DNA from: an uncultured Rhizobiaceae group bacterium
Lineage (GTDB): Bacteria; Pseudomonadota; Alphaproteobacteria; Rhizobiales; Rhizobiaceae
Direction: 5' to 3'
Length of the DNA: 9,194 bases
Assembly (NCBI GenBank): GCA_937944075.1
Contig: CALDZZ010000149.1
Span: forward strand, 1 to 9,194
Shown here in pieces: positions 1 to 6,469 of this stretch. The position numbers and the translations under genes are program-made. Below the pieces are notes generated by a model. It saw only the letters and a program-made list of their open reading frames with translations. It made no database searches and was not told the origin of the DNA. The number at the start of each line of letters is the position of its first letter. The first letter of the stretch is position 1.

Positions 1-29
1 TATTCCGCCAATTAACCAAGGTGATATTA
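1..29. other. Spacer downstream of nuoH, running off the left edge
   Basis: These 29 bases follow the nuoH stop codon. Read on the minus strand they contain no ATG, and end in a purine-rich stretch (GGCGGAATA) that could belong to the ribosome binding site of the next gene. In most alphaproteobacterial nuo operons nuoI follows nuoH, so nuoI is the expectation, but nothing here shows it. There is no hairpin followed by a T-run, so I see no terminator. Confidence 0.5.
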
Positions 30-1079
30 TCATGCTGCGACCCACCCTGTGATTTGTAAAACCAATGCTGTTGCGAAAACCATAAAGAGCGAGATTGGCA
101 GGAAGACTTTCCAGCCCAAACGCATCAACTGGTCATAGCGATAACGCGGTACAACGGCGCGAACCATGGCCATGGCGAAGAATACGAGTAGCATCTTCAA
201 AACGAACCAGAATGTGCCTGGTATCCAATTCAGGAACCAAACATCAAATGGAGGCAACCAACCGCCCAAGAATAGAACGGTCGTTAGCGCGCACATCAAG
301 ATGATAGCAACAAATTCACCCAGGAAGAAGAGCAGGAACAGAGTCGATGAATATTCAACCATATGACCCGCAACCAGTTCCGATTCAGCTTCTGGCAAAT
401 CAAATGGTGGACGGTTTGTTTCGGCAATCGCTGAAATAAAGAAGATGATGAACATCGGGAAGAGCGGCAACCAGTGCCAATCCAGGAAGGATGAACCCAT
501 GCCAAGGTAATGGGTGCCAAATCCGGTTTGCTGAGCCATGATGATATCATCCATGCGAAGTGACCCCACGCACAAGAGTACGGTTATGATCACAAAACCA
601 ATGGATACTTCATAGGAAACCATTTGCGCAGCAGAACGGAGTGCCGCAAGAAACGCATATTTGGAATTCGATGCCCACCCACCCATGATTACGCCATATA
701 CTTCAAGCGAGGAAACTGCGAACACAAACAGGATACCAAGATTAAGGTCTGCAATTGCCCAACCTTTATCCAGTGGGATAACTGCCCATGCAGCCATGGC
801 TAATACGGCAGATACAATCGGCGCAATAACAAATACTGCCTTGCTCGCACTGGCAGGAATAATGGGTTCCTTGATAACAAATTTGAGCAAATCGGCAAAG
901 GATTGCAGCAACCCCCAAGGGCCCACAACGTTTGGTCCCCTGCGCATTTGCACGGCAGCAAAGATTTTGCGGTCGGCATAGAGGATGTAAGCGGTAAAGA
1001 CCAGCAGTGCGACCAATAGCAGTAGGCTTTGCCCAAAGACTACAATCACAGGCCAGAGATAATCGAAGATTGCTTGCAT
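30..1079 (-). CDS. nuoH: NADH-quinone oxidoreductase subunit H
   Basis: NuoH (ND1 homologue) is the inner-membrane subunit that joins the peripheral arm to the proton-pumping arm of complex I and forms much of the quinone-access channel. The 349 residues have the family's usual length and about eight hydrophobic helices (roughly 15-35, 82-103, 112-134, 158-178, 200-218, 247-271, 288-309, 325-345). Family signatures are clear: ADRKIFAAVQMRRGPN near 35-50 and the acidic cytoplasmic loop ETNRPPFDLPEAESE at 220-234, whose charged residues line the quinone and proton-coupling region. The ATG start lies 18 bases after the nuoG stop. A GAGGG Shine-Dalgarno sequence at 1090-1094 is ten bases upstream, which supports this start and cotranscription with nuoG. 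The gene is complete, ends in TGA, and nothing in it looks unusual. Identification is secure. Confidence 0.98.
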   Translation of the reverse strand: MQAIFDYLWPVIVVFGQSLLLLVALLVFTAYILYADRKIFAAVQMRRGPNVVGPWGLLQSFADLLKFVIKEPIIPASASKAVFVIAPIVSAVLAMAAWAVIPLDKGWAIADLNLGILFVFAVSSLEVYGVIMGGWASNSKYAFLAALRSAAQMVSYEVSIGFVIITVLLCVGSLRMDDIIMAQQTGFGTHYLGMGSSFLDWHWLPLFPMFIIFFISAIAETNRPPFDLPEAESELVAGHMVEYSSTLFLLFFLGEFVAIILMCALTTVLFLGGWLPPFDVWFLNWIPGTFWFVLKMLLVFFAMAMVRAVVPRYRYDQLMRLGWKVFLPISLFMVFATALVLQITGWVAA

Positions 1080-1097
1080 GTTTTCGGTTCCCTCAGC

Positions 1098-3191
1098 CTA
1101 TTCCGCTGCTTCTTGCATGCGTCCTGCTCTGAGCGCAGAACATTCAGCCATCACTTTGGATGCGCGTGCAATTGGATTGGTCATGAAGTAATCCTCAATC
1201 GGACTTGTGAGCGGTGTATCAAGAACCTTCCCCGTTTTTGAAGCACCCAATGATTTCGAGATAGCGTTTACATCAACTTCACCTGTTACTGCAACCTCAT
1301 CAAGCATGGCAAAGTGAGGAAATTGGGAATAAAGTTGACTGCGCAAATCTGCGAGACTGTCAAAACCGAGCGTAGCACCCAAATATGCGGATAATGCACG
1401 AAGAATTGCCCAGTCTTCCTTGGCTTCGCCTGGTGCAAATGCTGCGCGCGAAGTCATCTGAACACGACCTTCTGTATTAACAAAACTACCTGATTTTTCA
1501 GTGTAAGTCGAAGCAGGAAGAATCACATCAGCGTGGTGAGCCCCGACATCGCCATGACTACCGATATAAATCTTGAAGCCTTTTGCTTCATTCAGTGCCA
1601 GTTCATCTGCGCCATGAAGAATAAGCACTTCCATGTTTTTCAACATTGAAGCTGTATCTTTACCGCCAGTACTTGGCACGAACCCAAGATCAAGGCCGCC
1701 TACTTGTGACGCATTGGTATGCAATACGTTATAACCATTCCAGTCTTTGGAAATCACGCCAGTGGTTTTTGCAAGTTCCCCGAGCAGACCCACAAGTGCC
1801 TTGCTGTCAGAACGGGTCAATGCACCCTGCCCGATGATAATCATCGGCTTTTTGGTTTTCTTAAGCTTGGCAGCAAACTTGTTTTTACCAGAAACCAGCT
1901 CTTTTATTGTGTTTGCACCTGAACCCAAGTGTTCATATTCATAGCGAAGGTCACCGACCTCACCGACAACTCCAACCGGGAAGTTACCCATTTTTACACG
2001 CTTCAGAATACGGCTATTAAGCACCGCCGCTTCAAAGCGTGGATTTGAACCAACAATCAACAGCGCATCCGCTTCTTCAATGCCTGCAATGGTTGAATTG
2101 AAGAGATAGGTTTCACGACCATTTTTTGGGTGAAGGATATTGCCAGGTTCACGACAATCCATGTTTGGAGAACCGAGTTTTTCCATCAGGCTCTTCAGTG
2201 CAAACATATCCTCAACAGATGACAATGCCCCTGCAATTGCACCGATCTTGTCTGCTTTTACAGTTTTCATTTTGCGAGCAATAGTCGCAAATGCCGTATC
2301 CCAGGTTGCAGGTTTCAATGTACCACCTACCCGAACATAAGGCTTGTCGAGACGCTGGGATTTCAAGCCATCCCAAATGAAACGGGATTTGTCTGAAATC
2401 CATTCCTCATTCACATCCTCATGCAGGCGTGGCATGATACGCATGACTTCACGACCACGCGCATCAACCCTGATACTTGAGCCAACGGCATCCATGACAT
2501 CAATGGATTCTGTTTTGCGCAATTCCCAAGGGCGAGCCGTGTCCTGATACGGACGTGACGTGAGAGCACCAACCGGACAAAGGTCAATCACATTGCCCTG
2601 CATTTCAGAAGTCATTGCCGTTTCAAGATAGGTTGTAATCTCGGCATCTTCACCACGCCCCAGAAGTCCAAGCTCTGAAATGCCGGCAACTTCCGTTGTA
2701 AAGCGGACACAGCGCGTACAGTGAATGCAACGTGTCATTTTCGTTCTAACAAGCGGGCCGATATACTTGTCTTCTACAGCACGCTTGTTTTCTGCAAAAC
2801 GGTTTTTATCAACACCATAAGCCATGGCCTGGTCTTGCAGGTCACATTCACCACCCTGATCACAAATCGGGCAATCAAGTGGGTGGTTGATAAGCAGGAA
2901 TTCCATCACCCCTTCACGGGCCTTTTTGACCATGGGTGATTTGGTTGAAATCTCCGGCGGTTCACCATTTGGTCCCGGTCGACAATCACGGACGCCAAGA
3001 GCACAGGAGGCCTGCGGCTTTGGCGGTCCGCCTTTTACTTCAACCAGACACATGCGGCAGTTGCCTGCAATAGACAAACGTTCATGGAAACAGAAACGCG
3101 GGATTTCCGCGCCAGCTTCTTCACAAGCCTGCAGGATCGTATAATGATCCGGGACCTCAATTTCCTTGCCGTCAATGATGAGTTTCGTCAT
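1098..3191 (-). CDS. nuoG: NADH-quinone oxidoreductase subunit G
   Basis: NuoG is the largest peripheral-arm subunit and carries Fe-S clusters that pass electrons from NuoF/NuoE towards NuoB. The 697-residue protein starts with a ferredoxin-like domain with N1b ligands Cys34, Cys45, Cys48 and Cys63. Next comes the HPLDCPICDQGGEC segment (His103, Cys107, Cys110, Cys116) for N5. The N4 ligands follow: Cys155, Cys158, Cys161 and, in the CPVGALTS motif, Cys205. From about residue 218 it continues as a molybdopterin-oxidoreductase-like domain without visible cofactor chemistry. The N7 cysteine motif of E. coli and Thermus is absent, as is normal in alphaproteobacteria and mitochondria. The ATG start sits 26 bases after the stop of the coiled-coil H3TH gene. 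Its Shine-Dalgarno sequence is weak (GACGGA, about nine bases upstream). It ends in TAG, 18 bases before nuoH. Length and cluster ligands match a functional subunit. Confidence 0.98.
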   Translation of the reverse strand: MTKLIIDGKEIEVPDHYTILQACEEAGAEIPRFCFHERLSIAGNCRMCLVEVKGGPPKPQASCALGVRDCRPGPNGEPPEISTKSPMVKKAREGVMEFLLINHPLDCPICDQGGECDLQDQAMAYGVDKNRFAENKRAVEDKYIGPLVRTKMTRCIHCTRCVRFTTEVAGISELGLLGRGEDAEITTYLETAMTSEMQGNVIDLCPVGALTSRPYQDTARPWELRKTESIDVMDAVGSSIRVDARGREVMRIMPRLHEDVNEEWISDKSRFIWDGLKSQRLDKPYVRVGGTLKPATWDTAFATIARKMKTVKADKIGAIAGALSSVEDMFALKSLMEKLGSPNMDCREPGNILHPKNGRETYLFNSTIAGIEEADALLIVGSNPRFEAAVLNSRILKRVKMGNFPVGVVGEVGDLRYEYEHLGSGANTIKELVSGKNKFAAKLKKTKKPMIIIGQGALTRSDSKALVGLLGELAKTTGVISKDWNGYNVLHTNASQVGGLDLGFVPSTGGKDTASMLKNMEVLILHGADELALNEAKGFKIYIGSHGDVGAHHADVILPASTYTEKSGSFVNTEGRVQMTSRAAFAPGEAKEDWAILRALSAYLGATLGFDSLADLRSQLYSQFPHFAMLDEVAVTGEVDVNAISKSLGASKTGKVLDTPLTSPIEDYFMTNPIARASKVMAECSALRAGRMQEAAE

Positions 3192-3217
3192 GTTGTTTTT
3201 TCCGTCTTTCGCCGCTT

Positions 3218-3829
3218 TTAACGCGGCTCCTTTCCGAATACTCTCACGTATTCGTCTCTGCCGCCTGCGGCGAGAGCTTTTGCCTGTTCTATCCAGTTAT
3301 CCCTTTCAATGCGTCCGGAAAACTGAAGATAATCATCTACCCAATCAATTTCTGCCTGTGTCCAGTTTGCAATTTGATCAAAATGATAAATGCCCAAACC
3401 ATGCAGTAGTTCTTCCAGCTTTGGTCCGATGCCGGAGATCAAGTGTAGTTCGTCTGCCTGCCCATCTCTTGGGGTGTCCAAGGTATTCTCGAGTGACTTG
3501 ATGGATAGCAATGGTTCATCGATGTCAGCCGCCGTTACCATTAGAGCGTCATCAGATTTATCACCATTCACATAACTGTTAGCGCTTGTGCTGTTCCTTG
3601 ACTTGTCAGCATTATTCTTTTTTGAAGATTTTTTCTTTTTGGATTTTTTGCAATTGCAGGATTTTGCATCCTCAACAAGAGCCTCAACTTCAAGAAGGGC
3701 AGCTATTGCACGCTTTTCGTGTTTGGCGAGTTTTTTTGCGTGCTTTCTGGCTTTACCCAATGACAAGAGTGCCGTTTCCACGTACTTCAACAATTTTGCG
3801 GAACGGACAGATTTTTGTGTTTTAGACAT
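3218..3829 (-). CDS. Coiled-coil protein with C-terminal H3TH domain, in the nuo operon
   Basis: This 203-residue soluble protein is unnamed. Residues 1-56 are a basic, helix-prone stretch with repeated leucines, probably a coiled coil. A CNC pair (Cys58, Cys60) follows, then a lysine/serine/asparagine-rich low-complexity linker (61-92) and an acidic segment (about 93-120). Residues 123-187 form a helix-3-turn-helix domain of the COG3743 type with the hairpin ISGIGPKLE, followed by a 16-residue charged tail. The domain matches the NuoE C-terminus at 38 of 65 positions by hand count. COG3743 is labelled a predicted flap-endonuclease-like fold, but I see no nuclease active site. Similar domains extend ribosomal proteins in some alphaproteobacteria, which favours a binding role. 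The ATG at 3829 is chosen because AGGGAG lies seven bases upstream. A GTG at 3895 would add 22 residues overlapping the DUF3291 gene. Function unknown; a complex I assembly or scaffold role is inferred from position. Confidence 0.88.
   Translation of the reverse strand: MSKTQKSVRSAKLLKYVETALLSLGKARKHAKKLAKHEKRAIAALLEVEALVEDAKSCNCKKSKKKKSSKKNNADKSRNSTSANSYVNGDKSDDALMVTAADIDEPLLSIKSLENTLDTPRDGQADELHLISGIGPKLEELLHGLGIYHFDQIANWTQAEIDWVDDYLQFSGRIERDNWIEQAKALAAGGRDEYVRVFGKEPR
3269..3463 (-). repeat. H3TH domain copy 3 (residues 123-187 of the coiled-coil protein)
   Basis: This segment encodes the third and most divergent of three homologous domains in the operon. It keeps the core pattern ISG-(I/V)-GPKLE, LG, HF-x-QIA-x-W, VD, GRIERD-x-WI-x-QAK-x-LA. 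Against the NuoE copy I count 38 identities in 65 aligned residues with no gaps. The divergence suggests it split from the other two before they separated from each other. Confidence 0.85.
3617..3623 (-). promoter_or_regulatory. Possible -1 ribosomal frameshift heptamer A AAA AAG
   Basis: Inside the lysine linker of the coiled-coil H3TH gene, codons 69-71 read TCA AAA AAG. This places the slippery heptamer A_AAA_AAG in the phase needed for -1 slippage. After a slip the next codons would be GAA then TAA, giving a product of about 72 residues that has the coiled coil but no H3TH domain. This is the same arrangement as the programmed site in E. coli dnaX. I see no convincing upstream Shine-Dalgarno stimulator or strong downstream hairpin. 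It may be a by-product of lysine-rich coding. Confidence 0.2.
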
Positions 3830-3836
3830 TCTACTT

Positions 3837-3842
3837 CTCCCT
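3837..3842 (-). promoter_or_regulatory. Ribosome binding site of the coiled-coil H3TH gene
   Basis: The minus-strand sequence AGGGAG lies seven bases before the ATG at 3829, just after the stop of the DUF3291 gene. It fixes the start at 3829 rather than at the upstream in-frame GTG at 3895. Confidence 0.8.
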
Positions 3843-3843
3843 G

Positions 3844-4302
3844 TTATCCGCACCGTTGACTTTGCCACAACTTCACATGTGGAAGATGTGACCACCCAAA
3901 TGCAAAATCCGTATCGCCATGATTATCAAGATGATCAAGACGTGACTTTGCTTCCTCTAAGGTTGGCTTATGCCCCTCTTCTATCCACCACATGACAAAG
4001 TGGTTGGATGACATTTCCTTAAACCAGTTGGCTTTCTTGTTATAAAACTGCTTGTGAACCGTGTTCCAGACAAAATGCTCGAGATCCTCGGGAGATTGCC
4101 AAACCGTGAGATTTGCAGCTGCATCCGGCCATGGCGTCGACATTTCCATTGCATGACCTGTCTCATCCTTGTGTATCCACACAAAGCCAGGCATGCTTTC
4201 ACCCAAACCATTGATACGCTCAAGGTTATCCATAAACTCTGCAAAACGCACGTCATCATTGGCGTATTTTGGCTTGGCTATGTTAAGTTGGGCAAGGTGC
4301 AT
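3844..4302 (-). CDS. DUF3291 domain-containing protein
   Basis: This 152-residue soluble protein belongs to the DUF3291 family. Family-type features are the N-terminal HLAQLNIA strand, GFVWIHKDE near 39-47, LTVWQSPEDLEHFVW near 65-79, a histidine-rich stretch followed by NWF near 92-94, and MWWIEEGHKPTLEEA near 104-118. It covers the family's whole length, with no signal peptide or membrane segment. Members are thought to adopt a dimeric alpha-beta barrel fold, as in small antibiotic-biosynthesis-type monooxygenases. No substrate is established to my knowledge, and I assign no reaction. The ATG is six bases after the nuoF stop and has only a weak Shine-Dalgarno sequence, so translational coupling to nuoF is likely. 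It ends in TAA, 14 bases before the next gene. Its position between nuoF and nuoG is unusual. Family assignment is firm, but any link to complex I is inference from the operon. Confidence 0.92.
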   Translation of the reverse strand: MHLAQLNIAKPKYANDDVRFAEFMDNLERINGLGESMPGFVWIHKDETGHAMEMSTPWPDAAANLTVWQSPEDLEHFVWNTVHKQFYNKKANWFKEMSSNHFVMWWIEEGHKPTLEEAKSRLDHLDNHGDTDFAFGWSHLPHVKLWQSQRCG

Positions 4303-4308
4303 GGTGAG

Positions 4309-5634
4309 TTACTCAGCAGCCTCCAGAACCTTGTCAGATACCGCGCCATCAGGATCAGAATTGGCTGAATAGGCGTCAATGCGTGCTTCAATTTCGTGAC
4401 GGAAGTGCGTGATAAGCCCCTGCACTGGCCAGGCAGCGGCATCGCCAAGCGCACAAATGGTATGACCTTCGACCTGTTTTGTCACTTCCAGCAACATGTC
4501 GATTTCTTTTTTCTGGGCACGGCCTTCTGCCATGCGCGTCAGTACACGCCACATCCAGCCAGTCCCCTCACGACAAGGAGTACATTGGCCACAAGATTCA
4601 TGCTTGTAAAAATATGCAAGGCGCGCGATGGCTCTTACAATGTCTGTCTCTTTGTTCATGACGATCACGGCTGCTGTTCCAAGACCTGATTTCAAAGCGG
4701 ACAATGAATCAAAATCCATCGGAGTATTGATCATTTGCTCGGCCGGCACACACCGCACTGATGAGCCACCCGGAATAACAGCCAGAAGATTGTCCCAGCC
4801 ACCAAGAATGCCACCACAATGGCGTTCTATCAATTCCTTGAAGGGAATGGACATTTCTTCTTCAACTGTACACGGACGCTCAACGTGCCCTGAAATACAG
4901 AACAGCTTTGTTCCTGCGTTGCGCTCTGCACCAAAGCCTGCGAACCAGTCTGCGCCCCTGCGCAAAATGGTTGGCACGACTGCGACAGATTCCACATTGT
5001 TCACGGTTGTAGGGCAACCATAAAGACCAACGTTTGCCGGAAATGGTGGTTTCAGGCGGGGCTGGCCTTTCTTGCCTTCGAGCGATTCCAGAAGTGCTGT
5101 TTCTTCACCGCAGATATAGGCGCCTGCTCCATGGTGAACGTGAATGTCGAAGTCCCAACCATTTTTGTTATTCTTGCCAAGGAGGCCCGCATCGTAACAT
5201 TCATCAATGGCCGCTTGCAGTGCTTCGCGTTCTCGAATGTATTCGCCTCGCACATAAATGTAGCAAACATGTGCGTTCATGGCACAACCGGCAATCAGAC
5301 AGCCTTCAATAAGCGTATGTGGATCGTGACGCATGATGTCACGATCCTTGCATGTACCTGGCTCTGATTCATCAGCATTGATAACGAGATAAGACGGACG
5401 ACCATCAGAACGTTCAGGCTTGGGCATGAAGGACCATTTAAGGCCGGTCGGAAATCCGGCACCGCCACGACCACGAAGGCCAGAGGCTTTCACCTGATCG
5501 ACAATCCATTCCGGGCCCTTCTTGATAAACCCTTTTGTTCCAGACCAATGCCCACGCTTTTTTGCGCCCTTCAATGACTTGTCATGAAGGCCGTAAATAT
5601 TCGTGAAAATTCTGTCTTTATCCTGTAGTGCCAT
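4309..5634 (-). CDS. nuoF: NADH-quinone oxidoreductase subunit F (NADH/FMN-binding)
   Basis: NuoF (51 kDa subunit) binds NADH and FMN at the tip of the cytoplasmic arm, accepts hydride from NADH and passes electrons to cluster N3. The 441 residues contain the glycine-rich GLRGRGGAGFPTG loop at 52-64 and ICGEETALLESLEGKKGQ around 174-191, both part of the nucleotide-binding site. The N3 [4Fe-4S] ligands are Cys348, Cys351 and Cys354 in ESCGQCTPCREG, plus Cys394 in HTICALGDAA. Length and motif order match functional alphaproteobacterial and mitochondrial NuoF. The last 20 residues or so are a variable acidic tail. The ATG at 5634 has GAGGG at 5641-5645, six bases upstream, and follows the membrane-anchored H3TH gene by 23 bases. 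It ends in TAA, six bases before the DUF3291 start. Identification is secure. Confidence 0.98.
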   Translation of the reverse strand: MALQDKDRIFTNIYGLHDKSLKGAKKRGHWSGTKGFIKKGPEWIVDQVKASGLRGRGGAGFPTGLKWSFMPKPERSDGRPSYLVINADESEPGTCKDRDIMRHDPHTLIEGCLIAGCAMNAHVCYIYVRGEYIREREALQAAIDECYDAGLLGKNNKNGWDFDIHVHHGAGAYICGEETALLESLEGKKGQPRLKPPFPANVGLYGCPTTVNNVESVAVVPTILRRGADWFAGFGAERNAGTKLFCISGHVERPCTVEEEMSIPFKELIERHCGGILGGWDNLLAVIPGGSSVRCVPAEQMINTPMDFDSLSALKSGLGTAAVIVMNKETDIVRAIARLAYFYKHESCGQCTPCREGTGWMWRVLTRMAEGRAQKKEIDMLLEVTKQVEGHTICALGDAAAWPVQGLITHFRHEIEARIDAYSANSDPDGAVSDKVLEAAE

Positions 5635-5657
5635 TCTTTTCCCTCAGGCTCAGTTTA

Positions 5658-6434
5658 TCAAGCTTTTTGCTTTGCCAGTTTCTTGGCTTGCTTGATCCAT
5701 TCATCACGGTCAATTCGACCTTTGAATGATAGTTCATCATCAACAACAGCAACGTCGGCTCTCTTCCACTCTGCAATCTGGTAGAAATGCCAGAAACCAA
5801 GATCATTAAGTGTCTTTTCAAGCTTGGGTCCGACACCAGAAATCAACTTCAGATCATCAGCCTTGCCCTTGGCTTTTTTCAGGCGAACCGGACCGGCCTT
5901 TTTAGGCGCTGCTGCTTTGTTAGACGCTGCCTTTGCAGTTGCTTTGGAAGCTGCTGCCGGCTTTGCAGTCTTGGTTTTTGCTGACGTCTTTTTAGCAGGC
6001 GTTGCTTTTGTTGCAGTCGCAGTGGTTTTCTTGGCAGCAGGTTTGCTGGCGGATTTGGAAGACTTTGCAACCGAAGCTGTGGCTGCAGCAGCGCCAGCGC
6101 CAGCAACGGCAAGTGCAGCAGGTGCAGCGGCCATTTTTGCATCACCGGAAGCAGCCCCTGTCCAAGCATCCCTGTCGGTCAAACCCATTTTGGAGACTGT
6201 CGGGTTTACAGCATTTTCACCAAATGTTTGCGGTTCACGTGATGAACCATCATAGCCTACAAAAGCTTCATAGATACCCCAAGAAGTAACCGCAAAAATA
6301 AAGATTGATAGAATAATAAGCGGAATACTTGAAAGCAGTGGTGAGAGCATGTACCAGGATAATCCTGCACAAATCAAACCTGCAAATATGCTTCCCATCT
6401 GCCACATTGTTGTGTTGTCATTTTCTGTACTCAT
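5658..6434 (-). CDS. Membrane-anchored protein with Ala/Lys-rich linker and C-terminal H3TH domain
   Basis: This is a 258-residue protein of unknown function. Two closely spaced hydrophobic helices (about 13-30 and 35-52) form a hairpin near the N-terminus. Residues 100-185 are a low-complexity alanine/lysine/threonine/serine tract resembling histone H1-like tails. Residues 190-256 are an H3TH domain (COG3743 type) with the hairpin ISGVGPKLEKTLN. This domain is identical to the NuoE C-terminus at 58 of 67 positions. The two-helix hairpin would put both ends on the same side, most simply the cytoplasm, leaving the H3TH domain beside the peripheral arm. The start at 6434 is chosen because GGAGGA lies seven bases upstream. 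A longer TTG frame from 6449 would overlap that site. It lies between nuoE and nuoF, 35 bases after nuoE. A tether or assembly factor for the NADH module is plausible. Nucleic-acid binding is an alternative because of the basic linker. Confidence 0.9.
   Translation of the reverse strand: MSTENDNTTMWQMGSIFAGLICAGLSWYMLSPLLSSIPLIILSIFIFAVTSWGIYEAFVGYDGSSREPQTFGENAVNPTVSKMGLTDRDAWTGAASGDAKMAAAPAALAVAGAGAAAATASVAKSSKSASKPAAKKTTATATKATPAKKTSAKTKTAKPAAASKATAKAASNKAAAPKKAGPVRLKKAKGKADDLKLISGVGPKLEKTLNDLGFWHFYQIAEWKRADVAVVDDELSFKGRIDRDEWIKQAKKLAKQKA
5667..5867 (-). repeat. H3TH domain copy 2 (residues 190-256 of the membrane-anchored protein)
   Basis: This segment encodes a domain differing from the NuoE copy at only nine of 67 residues, mostly conservative changes (for example Asp/Glu and Lys/Arg). 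At the DNA level the two copies are visibly alignable without gaps but interrupted by many synonymous changes. That fits a duplication kept under protein-level constraint, or occasional gene conversion, rather than a very recent copy. Confidence 0.88.
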
Positions 6435-6441
6435 AATAAAT

Positions 6442-6447
6442 TCCTCC
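6442..6447 (-). promoter_or_regulatory. Ribosome binding site of the membrane-anchored H3TH gene
   Basis: The minus-strand GGAGGA is a near-perfect Shine-Dalgarno sequence seven bases before the ATG at 6434. It rules out the in-frame TTG at 6449, which lies upstream of the site itself. Confidence 0.88.
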
Positions 6448-6469
6448 AAGCCCTTTTCATGGTTTTAAA

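Noticed and set aside
1098..3191. Loss of a cluster in NuoG because the N7 cysteine motif is missing
   Set aside because: N7 is absent in complex I of alphaproteobacteria and mitochondria generally, so this is normal for the lineage. The ligands for N1b, N4 and N5 are all present.
3211..3227. Rho-independent terminator between the H3TH gene and nuoG
   Set aside because: The stem is only five pairs and is followed by a purine-rich stretch instead of a T-run on the coding strand.
3830..3895. Longer start (GTG at 3895) for the coiled-coil H3TH protein
   Set aside because: It would overlap the DUF3291 gene by 52 bases, while the ATG at 3829 has a well-spaced AGGGAG sequence in the intergenic gap.
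3588..3995. Plus-strand open frame of 135 codons spanning two minus-strand genes
   Set aside because: It runs antisense across the junction of the DUF3291 and coiled-coil H3TH genes. Its phenylalanine-rich start is the complement of the polylysine tract.
5824..6255. Plus-strand open frame of 143 codons rich in alanine and phenylalanine
   Set aside because: It is the complement of the Ala/Lys-rich linker and H3TH domain of the membrane-anchored protein. Low-complexity GC-skewed codons keep the opposite strand open. It has no independent family signature, and the minus-strand gene has a clear ribosome binding site.
6435..6449. Longer start (TTG at 6449) for the membrane-anchored H3TH protein
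   Set aside because: The five extra codons contain the GGAGGA Shine-Dalgarno sequence that serves the ATG at 6434.
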